A DNA stretch of 16,683 nucleotides from Chloroflexota bacterium (GCA_011046405.1 DSAR01000265.1:1-16683), one strand, 5' to 3'; shown: positions 4,248 through 12,278, counted from the first letter of the stretch. Numbers and translations are program-made. Notes: generated from the sequence alone by a model not told the origin.

Positions 4248-6669
4248 ACGGTATAAAGCGCGCGAGGTGGAGCCCCGGCTCCAGGCATTCTGGCAGGAGA
4301 CGGGCGTTTACCACTTCGATCCAGGGGCGGAGGGGCCGATCTACTCGATCGACACGCCGCCGCCGACGGTGTCGGGGCGCCTGCACCTGGGCCACTGTTA
4401 TTCGTACAGCCAGACCGATTTCGTGGCCCGTTTCTGGCGCCTGAACGGCTACAACGTCTTCTACCCAATGGGATACGACGACAATGGCTTGCCCACCGAG
4501 CGCCTGGTCGAGCGCCGGTTGGGTATCCGGGCGGCCGAGGTGGGGCGGGAGACCTTTATCGAGCAGTGCCTGGCGGTGAGCGAGGAAGAGGAGCGGCATT
4601 ACCAGGCGCTCTGGCAGCGGCTGGGGCTCTCGGTGGATTGGCGCTACACGTACCGGACCATCGACGCATTTTCCCGCCGGACATCTCAGATCTCTTTCCT
4701 CGATCTCTACGACGAGGACCTGGTCTACCGCCAGGAGGCCCCCGCCATCTGGTGCCCTGAGTGCCAGACGGCCATCGCCCAGGCGGAGTTGGACGACCTG
4801 GAACGGGAGAGCGTATTTTACACGCTGGCCTTTGGGACGGAGAACGGCGCGCTGCACATCGCGACGACGCGGCCCGAACTCCTGCCGGCCTGTGTGGCCG
4901 TGTTCGTCCACCCGGACGACGAGCGCTTCCGGTCGCTGCTTGGGCAGCGGGTGACGGTGCCGCTTTTCGGACAGCCGGTGCCGGTCTTGGCCGATCCCGA
5001 CGCCGACCCGGATAAGGGAACGGGGGCCGTGATGTGCTGCACCTTCGGCGACACCGCCGACGTGGCGTGGTGGCACACCCACCATCTGCCCCTCCGGACC
5101 GCCCTTCAACGGGATGGGCGGATGGCGGAGATCGCGGGGGACTTCGCCGGGTTGCCGGCGCCCGAGGCGCGGCGGCGGATCGTGCAGGCCCTGGACGAGC
5201 GGGAGTTGGTGCTGGACCGGCGGCCGGTGGCCCAATCGGTGCGGGTGCACGAGCGATGTGACACGCCGGTGGAGTACGTCGTGACTGGGCAGTGGTTCGT
5301 GCGGGTGCTCGATTTCAAGACAGAGTTGCTGGACGCGGGCGAGCGGATCGCCTGGCACCCGCCGCAGATGGCGGCCCGTTACCGGGCGTGGGTGGAGAAC
5401 TTGCACTGGGATTGGTGTATCTCGCGGCAGCGCTACTTCGGCGTGCCTTTCCCGGTCTGGTACTGCGAGGGCTGCGGCGAGATCGTCGTGGCCGACGCGG
5501 ACCGGCTGCCTGTCGATCCCCTGGCGCAGGGGCCGGGGCGGCCGTGCTCGTGTGGCGGCACGTCCTTCCGGCCCGACGGGGACGTGATGGATACCTGGGC
5601 CACCTCGTCCCTGAGCCCCCAGATCGTGGGCCGGTGGCTGGTCGACCCGGAGTTGTATGATCGGGTGTTCCCGATGTCCCTGCGGGCCCAGGCCCACGAG
5701 ATCATCCGCACCTGGGCCTTCTACACCATCGTCAAGTCCCACTTCCACTTTGGGACGCTGCCCTGGCGGGAGGCCGCCATCTCCGGCTGGGGACTGGCGC
5801 CCGAGGGAACGGGCAAGATCAGCAAGAGCCGGGGCGGCGGGCCGATGCCGCCAATGGAGATGATCGAGCAGTACTCGGCCGACGCTGTGCGCTACTGGGC
5901 CGCGAGCACCGGGCTGGGCAAGGATACGGTCATTAGCGAGGAGAAGGTCCAGGCCGGGGGAAAGCTGGTCACCAAACTGTGGAACGTGGCCCGTTTTAGC
6001 CAGCGCTTTGTGATCGACTATCAGCCCCCGGACGAGGCGCCGGCGCTCGCGCTCGCGGACCGGTGGGTGCTGTCGCGGCTCCAGCGCTTGATCCGGCGGA
6101 CGACTGCGCTGTTTCACGACTACGATTTTGCCGCGGCCAAGAGTGAGACAGAGCTTTTCTTCTGGCATGTGCTGGCCGATAATTACCTGGAGATGTGCAA
6201 GCTGCCGCTCTACGAGGCGAACAGCGAGGGCGCGCGCTACGCGCTGCACACCGTGTTGCTGACCGTGTTGAAACTCTTCGCCCCTTTCTTGCCGTACGTG
6301 ACGGAGGAGATCTACCAGGGGCTGTTTGCAGAAGACGACCGTTCGATCCACCGGGCCAGTTGGCCGGCCGTGGACGAGACGCTGCTCGACGAACAGGCCG
6401 AGGCCGTCGGGGACGTGGTGGTGGAGATCGCGACGGCGGTGCGCCGCTACAAGACGGAAAATCAACGCCGCATGGGCGCCGAATTGGCCCGGTTGCAGAT
6501 CGCGATCCCGGACCCGCGCCTGCGGGAAGCCCTGCGCGCGGCCACGGCCAACGTGCGCAGCGTCACCCGCGCGGAGCGGATCGAGGTCGTCGAGTGGATC
6601 GACGACGACTTGACAAGCATCGAGGATACGGGCACAATGGCTGTAGCGCTGGTGCGGGAAGAAGGGTGA
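4234..6669 (+). CDS. valS: Valyl-tRNA synthetase, archaeal/rickettsial type
   Basis: Class Ia aminoacyl-tRNA synthetase charging tRNA-Val, cytoplasmic, 811 aa. HIGH motif HLGH is at 51-54 inside TPPPTVSGRLHLGHCYSYSQ; the KMSKS motif is KISKS at 528-532. Several features mark the archaeal/rickettsial lineage and not the usual bacterial one: YDDNGLPTE after the HIGH region (bacterial ValRS has DHAGIATQ), GTGAVMCCTFGDTADVAWW in the editing domain, and DVMDTWATSSLSPQI in the catalytic core. Cysteine pairs CPEC and CEGC...CSCGG suggest zinc knuckles. The CP1 editing domain is present (TTRPELLPACVAVFV). The C-terminus stops after the anticodon-binding domain, without the coiled-coil arm of bacterial ValRS, which suits this type's usual length. 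It lies downstream of a valine T-box and vapBC and 80 bases before a second valS. Confidence 0.95.
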   Translation: MGLAKRYKAREVEPRLQAFWQETGVYHFDPGAEGPIYSIDTPPPTVSGRLHLGHCYSYSQTDFVARFWRLNGYNVFYPMGYDDNGLPTERLVERRLGIRAAEVGRETFIEQCLAVSEEEERHYQALWQRLGLSVDWRYTYRTIDAFSRRTSQISFLDLYDEDLVYRQEAPAIWCPECQTAIAQAELDDLERESVFYTLAFGTENGALHIATTRPELLPACVAVFVHPDDERFRSLLGQRVTVPLFGQPVPVLADPDADPDKGTGAVMCCTFGDTADVAWWHTHHLPLRTALQRDGRMAEIAGDFAGLPAPEARRRIVQALDERELVLDRRPVAQSVRVHERCDTPVEYVVTGQWFVRVLDFKTELLDAGERIAWHPPQMAARYRAWVENLHWDWCISRQRYFGVPFPVWYCEGCGEIVVADADRLPVDPLAQGPGRPCSCGGTSFRPDGDVMDTWATSSLSPQIVGRWLVDPELYDRVFPMSLRAQAHEIIRTWAFYTIVKSHFHFGTLPWREAAISGWGLAPEGTGKISKSRGGGPMPPMEMIEQYSADAVRYWAASTGLGKDTVISEEKVQAGGKLVTKLWNVARFSQRFVIDYQPPDEAPALALADRWVLSRLQRLIRRTTALFHDYDFAAAKSETELFFWHVLADNYLEMCKLPLYEANSEGARYALHTVLLTVLKLFAPFLPYVTEEIYQGLFAEDDRSIHRASWPAVDETLLDEQAEAVGDVVVEIATAVRRYKTENQRRMGAELARLQIAIPDPRLREALRAATANVRSVTRAERIEVVEWIDDDLTSIEDTGTMAVALVREEG

Positions 6670-6749
6670 GGTTTCGATGGACCTTTCGATGACTGCCAGT
6701 GATCAGTTGATGCTTATGAAGATAGTCTAACGCGGAGGATAGGGACACG

Positions 6750-9488
6750 ATGACCGATTTACTTTCCAAGACATACAATCCCCAGGAGCACGAGGAGCGC
6801 CTTTACCAATGGTGGGAGGCGCAGGGCTACTTCCGGCCCGAGAAACAGATCGAGTTGGGGCTGGTCGAACCGGATGGCCCCACGTGGTGTATCACCATGC
6901 CGCCACCCAACGTGACCGGCGTCCTGCACCTGGGCCACGCGATGACGGCGGCCGTCGAGGACGCGATGACGCGCTACTACCGCATGCGGGGCAAGCAGAC
7001 GCTCTACCTGCCCGGCGCCGACCACGCCGGCATCGCCACCCAGAACGTGGTGGAGCGGGAGTTGCGCAAGGAGGGGCTGACCCGCCACGACCTGGGCCGG
7101 GAGCAGTTCGTCGAGCGGTGCTGGGCGTGGGCGCGGGAATCGCTACAGCGCATCACCGAGCAGCACAAGCGGCTGGGCGTCTCGTGCGATTGGGCGCGGG
7201 AGCGCTTTACGCTGGACGAGGACCTGAGCCACGCGGTGCGCACCGCCTTCGTCCGTCTCTACAAGAAGGGCTTGATCTACCGGGGCGCGTACCTGGTCCA
7301 CTGGTGCCCGCGCTGCGAGTCGGCCATCTCTGACCTGGAGGTGATCCCCGACGAGCGGGAGAGCCATCTCTGGCACATCCGTTACCCCATCCTGGATGAA
7401 AATTGGGACGGTCCACAGGGTGAATGGGGTTCTGGCGTCTGGGCCGAGGGCGCGACCACGTTCATCGAGATGGCGACTACCCGCCCGGAGACGATCTTGG
7501 GTGACACCGCCGTCGCCGTGAACCCGGAGGATGAGCGCTGGCAGCATCTGATCGGTGAGACGGCGGTGCTGCCCGCCATCGGCCGGCGCATTCCCATCAT
7601 CGCCGACGAGGCGGTGGACCCGGTCTTCGGTACCGGCGCGGTCAAGGTCACGCCGGCCCACGATCCCACCGATCACGAGATCGGCCTGCGACATAGCCTG
7701 GAAGCGCCCGACGTGATGACCAATCAGGCGACGATGAACGAACAGGCCTGCCCGTACGCGGGGCAGGATCGTTTCGCGTGCCGCGAGCACATCGTGGCCG
7801 ATTTCAAGCAGGAGGGGCTGCTGGTCAAGGTGACGCCGTACCGTCACGCGGTGGGAACTTGTGAGCGTTGCCACACCGACATCGAGCCGCGCATCTCGAC
7901 CCAGTGGTTTGTCAATGTGAAACCGTTGGCCGAGACGGCGATGGCGGCGGTGCGGGAGGGACGCACGAGCATCATCCCGGAGCGGGAGGAGCGGCGCTTT
8001 TTCCACTGGATGGAGAACATCCGCCCGTGGTGTATCAGCCGCCAGCTCTGGTGGGGGCACCGGATCCCGGTCTGGTACTGCGAGGCTTGCGGCGAACAGA
8101 CGAGCGAGGTCACCGACCCCAGCGCGTGCGCCCACTGCGGGAGCGAGGACATCCACCAGGAGGAGGACGTGCTCGACACCTGGTTCTCCTCTGGACTGTG
8201 GCCCTTCTCAACCCTCGGTTGGCCTGATACCGAGGCCGCGGATTTCCGCCGCTTCTACCCCACCGACGTGCGCGAGACCGGGTACGACATCCTGTTCTTC
8301 TGGGTGGCGCGGGAGATGATGCTGGGGATCGAGATGACAGGCCGGACGCCCTTCGCCACCGTCTATCTCCATGGCCTGGTGCGGAACGAGGATGGCCTGA
8401 AGATCAGCAAGTCGATGGAGAACATCGACGAGTACGACCCGCTCAACATCATCGACAAGTACGGCAGCGATGCGCTCCGCTACACCCTGCTGACCAGTTC
8501 GACGCCGGGCCTGGACATGAACCTGGACCCCCGCCGTCTGGAGGGCGCGCGGAACTTCACCAACAAGATCTGGCAGGCCGCTCGCTTCGTTCTATCCAAT
8601 CTCCAATCCCCAATCTCCAATCTCCAACCTGAAACCTTAAACCTGCAACTGCCCGATCAATGGATCCTCAGCCGGCTGAAGCGCCTCATCGAAAATGTGA
8701 CCCGTCTCTTCGAAACCTACCAATACGGCGAGGCGGGGCGGCAGATCAACGACTTCCTGTGGGGCGAGTACTGCGACTGGTACATCGAGGCCAGCAAGGT
8801 GCGCCTATACGGCGACGAGGCGGACCGAGACGCGCCGCTGGCGGTTCTGCTCCACGTGTTGGAGCGGGCGTTGCGCTTATTGCACCCCTTCATGCCCTTC
8901 GTCACCGAAGCGATCTGGCAGGCTCTGCCCGAGGGTGTTCGGGAGGGCGAGACGTTGATGCTGGCCCCCTGGCCCGAGTTGGACGAAGCGCTCCTGGACC
9001 CGGAGGCCGAGGAACGGGCCGAGGATCGGATGGAGCTGATGATGGACCTGATCCGGGGGATCCGCAACAGTCGGGCCGAGTACAACGTGACGCCGGGCAA
9101 GCGGGTGCCGGCCCTCATCGCCGCCGGGGACGACGAGGCGTGGTTGGCGGGGCAGCGGGTGCTGTTGTGCTCGCTGGCCAAGCTGGACGAGGCGCAGTTG
9201 GTCATCGAGCGGACGCTGGAACCGCCGGAACAGGTCGCCAGCGTGGTGGTGGGCGACGTGGTGTGTTACCTGCCGCTGGCCGGCCTGGTGGATTTAGAAG
9301 CGGAGCGGGAGCGACTGGCCAAGAACCTGGAGGAAATCGAGGGCCGCATCGTCCACAGCGAGGGTTTGCTGGCGGGTGAGTTTGCCCAGAAGGCGCCGGC
9401 CCACATCGTGCAGCGGGAGCGGGATAAGTTGGCCGAACTCCAGGTCGAGCGAGACAACTTGAAGGAGCGATTGGCCACGTTGGCCTAG
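6750..9488 (+). CDS. valS: Valyl-tRNA synthetase, bacterial type
   Basis: Second complete ValRS, 912 aa, the size usual for bacteria. HIGH motif HLGH at 60-63 in MPPPNVTGVLHLGHAMTAAV, then GADHAGIATQNVVER; KMSKS motif KISKS at 551-555 followed by MEN. The editing domain carries TTRPETILGDTAVAVNPED and GTGAVKVTPAHDPTDHEIG. Cysteines WCPRC and CEAC...CAHC look like zinc sites. The C-terminus has the bacterial coiled-coil tRNA-binding arm (about 845-912, rich in Glu, Lys, Leu). Between the catalytic and anticodon domains, after ARFVL, an in-frame heptamer DNA repeat adds roughly SNLQSPISNLQPETLNLQL. GGAGG (6734-6738) precedes the ATG by 11 bases. No separate promoter or T-box was seen in the 80-base gap, so it is probably co-transcribed with the archaeal-type gene. 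Confidence 0.97.
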   Translation: MTDLLSKTYNPQEHEERLYQWWEAQGYFRPEKQIELGLVEPDGPTWCITMPPPNVTGVLHLGHAMTAAVEDAMTRYYRMRGKQTLYLPGADHAGIATQNVVERELRKEGLTRHDLGREQFVERCWAWARESLQRITEQHKRLGVSCDWARERFTLDEDLSHAVRTAFVRLYKKGLIYRGAYLVHWCPRCESAISDLEVIPDERESHLWHIRYPILDENWDGPQGEWGSGVWAEGATTFIEMATTRPETILGDTAVAVNPEDERWQHLIGETAVLPAIGRRIPIIADEAVDPVFGTGAVKVTPAHDPTDHEIGLRHSLEAPDVMTNQATMNEQACPYAGQDRFACREHIVADFKQEGLLVKVTPYRHAVGTCERCHTDIEPRISTQWFVNVKPLAETAMAAVREGRTSIIPEREERRFFHWMENIRPWCISRQLWWGHRIPVWYCEACGEQTSEVTDPSACAHCGSEDIHQEEDVLDTWFSSGLWPFSTLGWPDTEAADFRRFYPTDVRETGYDILFFWVAREMMLGIEMTGRTPFATVYLHGLVRNEDGLKISKSMENIDEYDPLNIIDKYGSDALRYTLLTSSTPGLDMNLDPRRLEGARNFTNKIWQAARFVLSNLQSPISNLQPETLNLQLPDQWILSRLKRLIENVTRLFETYQYGEAGRQINDFLWGEYCDWYIEASKVRLYGDEADRDAPLAVLLHVLERALRLLHPFMPFVTEAIWQALPEGVREGETLMLAPWPELDEALLDPEAEERAEDRMELMMDLIRGIRNSRAEYNVTPGKRVPALIAAGDDEAWLAGQRVLLCSLAKLDEAQLVIERTLEPPEQVASVVVGDVVCYLPLAGLVDLEAERERLAKNLEEIEGRIVHSEGLLAGEFAQKAPAHIVQRERDKLAELQVERDNLKERLATLA
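8595..8650. repeat. Heptamer repeat array inside valS
   Basis: Eight consecutive 7-base units: TCCAATC twice, CCCAATC, TCCAATC, TCCAACC, then degenerate TGAAACC, TTAAACC and TGCAACT. Seven bases times three gives 21 bases, so the array reads in frame with a 7-residue period (SNLQSPI, SNLQPET, LNLQLPD). Base composition is much lower in GC than the flanking valS sequence. It sits at the catalytic/anticodon-domain junction, a place tolerant of insertions. Confidence 0.8.
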
Positions 9489-9493
9489 ATTGG

Positions 9494-9558
9494 ACGTAAA
9501 ACGTAAGGGCGTAAAACGTAAACCACGTCGCTTGGCCTCGTCTGCTTTCACGTTTTAC
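9494..9558. repeat. GTAAAACGT direct and inverted repeats after valS
   Basis: GTAAAACGT occurs at 9496-9504 and again at 9511-9519; the inverse ACGTTTTAC is at 9550-9558. GTAAAACGTAAA (9511-9522) can pair with TTTCACGTTTTAC (9547-9558) over about 12 bp with one mismatch. It lies directly after the valS stop and could help end the transcript, but no U-tract follows. It is better described as an intergenic repeat. Confidence 0.5.
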
Positions 9559-9598
9559 TCGCTTTATAGTCCCGGCCCGATCCAGATTGGAGTAAATT

Positions 9599-10510
9599 AT
9601 GCAAACAGTACAACCCCACCCCCGCACCCTGAACGTCTTCGTGCGAGACGGCAAGCCCCTGGTGGCCCGGGTCCCGCACCTGAACGGGGACTATCTGCCC
9701 ACGTCGATCAGGACGGCGCTCGGCCTGTTGGGCGGGCTGGAGAAGGCGATCCGACCCGGCGACCAGGTGCTGCTCAAGCCGAATTTCAACTGCTCGTACA
9801 CCCTGCCCCTCTCGACCGACCTGGGCTTCTTGCGCGCCGCCATCGAGGTGCTACAGGACGCCGGCGCACAGGTCACCGTCGGCGAGATGTCCGGCAAGAC
9901 CGACGGCCCCACCGATACGGTGGTCAACAACCTGTGCGTGTTGCCGATGTTCGAGCGATACGGCGTCCCTTTCGTCAATTTCGAGACGGACGAATGGGTG
10001 CGGTTGGCGGTCGATGGGGAACATTGGCGCTCGTTCCGGGTGCCGCGCAGCCTCTACGAGGCGGACAAACGGGTCTACCTGGCCAACATGCGCTGCCATT
10101 CCTCGGCCCGCTTCTCGGCCGCGATCAAGCTGGGCGTTGGCTGGATCGACCTGGAGGATCGCAAGTATCTGCACGAGGACCGCTCGCTGGTCGAGGCCAA
10201 GGTGGCTGAACTGCATCTCGGCTGGCAGCCCAACCTGATCCTGGTCGACGGGCGGCGGAGCACCGTGAGTGCCTACGGCCGGGGTGAGTACGTCTACCCC
10301 AACGTGATCATGGCCTCCGGCGACATGGTCGCCCTCGACACCGAGGTGGTGAAAATCCTCCGCCAGTTTCCCGAGGAGAACCGGCTCGACGTGCCCACCG
10401 AGGAGATGGGCCAGATCAAGGTCGCGCAAGCCCACGGCCTGGGGACGATGGACTACACCCTCCTCCAGGCACCCGCGCGCACGCGGACCGAGGAAGACGC
10501 GCGGTACTGA
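9599..10510 (+). CDS. DUF362 domain protein
   Basis: Conserved protein of the DUF362 family, 303 aa; biochemical role not established. The recognisable core is VLLKPNFNCSY (about 57-67), TVGEMSG (about 99-105) in a Rossmann-like pattern, then the LANMRCHSSARFSAAIKLGVG region and LILVDGRRS. Some family members carry a ferredoxin-like [4Fe-4S] module; no CxxCxxC cluster is present here, so this is the stand-alone form. No signal peptide or membrane segment is seen. The ATG at 9599 follows TTGGAG (9587-9592). The downstream VOC-fold gene begins 20 bases after its stop, so the two are probably one operon. Function is left open. Confidence 0.8.
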   Translation: MQTVQPHPRTLNVFVRDGKPLVARVPHLNGDYLPTSIRTALGLLGGLEKAIRPGDQVLLKPNFNCSYTLPLSTDLGFLRAAIEVLQDAGAQVTVGEMSGKTDGPTDTVVNNLCVLPMFERYGVPFVNFETDEWVRLAVDGEHWRSFRVPRSLYEADKRVYLANMRCHSSARFSAAIKLGVGWIDLEDRKYLHEDRSLVEAKVAELHLGWQPNLILVDGRRSTVSAYGRGEYVYPNVIMASGDMVALDTEVVKILRQFPEENRLDVPTEEMGQIKVAQAHGLGTMDYTLLQAPARTRTEEDARY

Positions 10511-10530
10511 GTTCAAAAAAGGAGATCGAA

Positions 10531-10932
10531 ATGAATCGTCCGATCGTTCAATCACAGATCACGTTCCTCTACTACGACGACCTGGCCGCGGCGGCCGCGT
10601 TCTACGAAAACGTCATGGGTTTCGAACGGGTGGAGGATCAGGGATTCGCCAAGATATATCAAGTCCAGGGTAGCGCCTTCGTCGGCATCGTGTCCGGTGA
10701 GCGAGGGTTTCACCAGGCACAGGAAAAGAACGCCGTGCTCCTCACCTTCGTGGTCGATGACGTGGAAGCCTGGTACGCATACCTGAAGGAGCAGGGCGTC
10801 AAGATCGTGCGGGAACTGCAGTACGTGGAAAGCATCAACATCAAGGGCTTCTTCGGCGAGGACCCCGGCGGTTACAGTTTCGAGGTCCAGCAATTCCTGA
10901 CACCAGAGGTGGCGCGGATTTTCGCGGCCTGA
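10531..10932 (+). CDS. VOC-fold (glyoxalase/bleomycin-resistance-like) protein
   Basis: Small 133-aa protein of the vicinal oxygen chelate superfamily. Two beta-alpha-beta-beta-beta halves are visible: the first around YYDDLAAAAAFYENVMGFE, the second around FVVDDVEAWYAYLKEQGVKI, closing with EDPGGYSFEVQQF. In metal-dependent members two His and Glu residues chelate the metal. Here only the C-terminal Glu (in SFEVQ) is in its expected place; the usual first His falls at Gln/Thr (QITFLYY) and the second at Leu (VLLTFVV). It may therefore bind rather than convert a small ligand. AAAGGAG (10518-10524) is the ribosome binding site. It shares an operon with the DUF362 gene; no promoter was seen between them. 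Confidence 0.85.
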   Translation: MNRPIVQSQITFLYYDDLAAAAAFYENVMGFERVEDQGFAKIYQVQGSAFVGIVSGERGFHQAQEKNAVLLTFVVDDVEAWYAYLKEQGVKIVRELQYVESINIKGFFGEDPGGYSFEVQQFLTPEVARIFAA

Positions 10933-10956
10933 AGGCGAGCTGTTCTCCCCCAAAAA

Positions 10957-10978
10957 GCCCCGCAGGTCAATGCGGTGC
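10957..10978. repeat. Hairpin between the VOC gene and the signal peptidase promoter
   Basis: GCCCCGCA (10957-10964) pairs with TGCGGTGC (10971-10978) with one mismatch around a 6-base loop. On the plus strand no T-run follows. On the minus strand it is followed by five T residues, so it is a terminator shape for antisense transcripts only. Weak support as a functional element. Confidence 0.3.
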
Positions 10979-10984
10979 AACGGT

Positions 10985-11013
10985 TTGCCACCCCGTCCCA
11001 CCTGTAATATAAT
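10985..11013 (+). promoter_or_regulatory. Promoter of the signal peptidase cluster
   Basis: TTGCCA (10985-10990) and a perfect TATAAT (11008-11013) with a 17-base spacer. The predicted transcription start near 11020 leaves a leader of about 30 bases before the TTG start of the signal peptidase gene. No operator was recognised. Confidence 0.75.
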
Positions 11014-11051
11014 GCAGGTACAGGAGATAAGAAGTCATTGGAGGCAAATCG

Positions 11052-11699
11052 TTGACAGAAGTCCAATCCGAAGAAGTATCCATAGAGACGATCCCATCGC
11101 CGGACGCCGTCGATCGCCGTACCGGTGACGAAGAACGCGTCTCGCTGGCCGACACGTTCGGCGAGCGCTCGTTCTTTCGCGAGATCGTCGAGACGATCCT
11201 GCTAACCGTCATCATCTTTCTGACGCTCAATGCGACGACGGGCCGTTTCCAGGTTCGCGGTTCCAGCATGGAACCGACGCTCCACGATGGACAATACCTG
11301 ATTATCAGCAAAGTCACCTACTGGATCAGTCCGCCAAAACGAGGGGACGTGATTGTGTTCCATCCTCCCGGCAGCCTCAAGGACGACTACATCAAACGCA
11401 TCATCGGGCTGCCAGGGGAGCTGATTGAAATTCGTAACGGCGCCCTCTTCGTCGAAGGCGCCCAACTGGATGAATTCTACATCACAAACCCCGGGTTCTA
11501 CTCCGGTACGTGGCAACTGGAGGAAGACGAGTATTTCGTTCTGGGAGATAATCGCCGCAATTCCAGCGATTCTCACAATTGGGGCACCTTACCCCAGGAT
11601 AATATCGTCGGAAAGGCCTGGTTGAGCTACTGGCCCCCCGATGAATGGGGCCTCGTCACACACTATTCCTTCTCCTTGCCAGAAGATCAAGGAGACTAG
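11052..11699 (+). CDS. lepB: Signal peptidase I
   Basis: Type I leader peptidase, 215 aa, cleaving signal peptides of exported proteins at the outer face of the cytoplasmic membrane. One N-terminal membrane helix (about 44-62, IVETILLTVIIFLTLNA) follows a 40-residue acidic cytoplasmic tail. The serine-lysine dyad is visible: Ser72 in RGSSMEPTL and Lys115 in YIKRIIGLPGE. Box E is GDNRRNSSDSH (166-175). The start is TTG at 11052, chosen because GGAGG (11040-11044) lies 7 bases upstream and no ATG gives the full N-terminus. Length and single transmembrane helix fit the Gram-positive-like form. It is first in a run of four same-strand genes that ends in an exported lipoprotein. Confidence 0.95.
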   Translation: MTEVQSEEVSIETIPSPDAVDRRTGDEERVSLADTFGERSFFREIVETILLTVIIFLTLNATTGRFQVRGSSMEPTLHDGQYLIISKVTYWISPPKRGDVIVFHPPGSLKDDYIKRIIGLPGELIEIRNGALFVEGAQLDEFYITNPGFYSGTWQLEEDEYFVLGDNRRNSSDSHNWGTLPQDNIVGKAWLSYWPPDEWGLVTHYSFSLPEDQGD

Positions 11700-11750
11700 G
11701 GCGAACGGGCGAAGGAACGAAAGAACGCAGGACGAGCAAGAGGGCATATC

Positions 11751-12278
11751 ATGCAGGAAAAATTACGTACCGCCTGGTTGGTAGTCGATTTTTTCACCCA
11801 CAGGCACCGCCTGTCCGGCCGACTGAACGTGCGCCATAAAAAGCTGGCTGATCAGCTCAACGACACGACGTCGTCCTTCATCGAACTGGAAGATGCTTAT
11901 ATCTCCAACATCAGTCAATCGGCCGACATCATTGCCAGCTACAGCTCGGTCATCCTGCGCAAGGCTAAACTCACAGCCGTGATTGTCGCGCAACAGGAAG
12001 ATGGCCTGCGACGAGACCAATCCTATGGCAGCTACTTTGGCGCCTATTTGCGCCAGGTCTTTATCACCACGAGCTCACTCGAAATCACCGGTCACTTGCG
12101 CCTTTCGGGAAAAATGGATATGAGAACCGTATTGACCACCGGCACCGATGCCTTTATACCCATTCTCGATGGCGAAATGCGAATCGCTCTGCTTCGAGAT
12201 GCTATCTTCACCGGCGGTATGATCCTGGTGAACAAGAATCAGATAGGCGCTTTCTGTATAGTAGAGGAAAAGGAGTAA
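11751..12278 (+). CDS. Unrecognised protein with an internal two-fold repeat
   Basis: Protein of 175 aa, not assigned with confidence. It appears to be two copies of one beta-rich module. Copy 1 (about 9-80) runs from LVVDFFTHRHRLSGRLNVRH through FIELEDAYISNI to AKLTAVIVAQ. Copy 2 (about 100-172) runs from QVFITTSSLEITGHLRLSG through FIPILDGEMRIAL to QIGAFCIVEE. Each has a strand pair, an [LIT]-[ST]-G-[RH]-L core, a helix, a strand with a hydrophobic-Asp/Glu pattern, and a last strand. This is reminiscent of small uncharacterised beta-barrel domains such as DUF6812 (from memory, low certainty). No signal peptide or transmembrane helix. It ends 9 bases before the receiver-CpaE gene, suggesting a shared function. 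The 51 bases before its ATG are low-complexity (GAACG-rich) with only a weak AGAGGG ribosome site. Confidence 0.7.
   Translation: MQEKLRTAWLVVDFFTHRHRLSGRLNVRHKKLADQLNDTTSSFIELEDAYISNISQSADIIASYSSVILRKAKLTAVIVAQQEDGLRRDQSYGSYFGAYLRQVFITTSSLEITGHLRLSGKMDMRTVLTTGTDAFIPILDGEMRIALLRDAIFTGGMILVNKNQIGAFCIVEEKE

Noticed and set aside
4240..6465. Very long minus-strand open frame (741 codons) opposite the first valS
   Set aside because: The plus strand encodes an unmistakable ValRS with all motifs. The antisense frame is rich in Arg, Pro, Gly and His, as expected from mirrored GC-rich codons, and has no recognisable domain.
7143..8156. Long minus-strand open frame opposite the second valS
   Set aside because: Same reason: a GC-driven shadow of a well-identified synthetase gene, low-complexity composition, no ribosome site considered credible.
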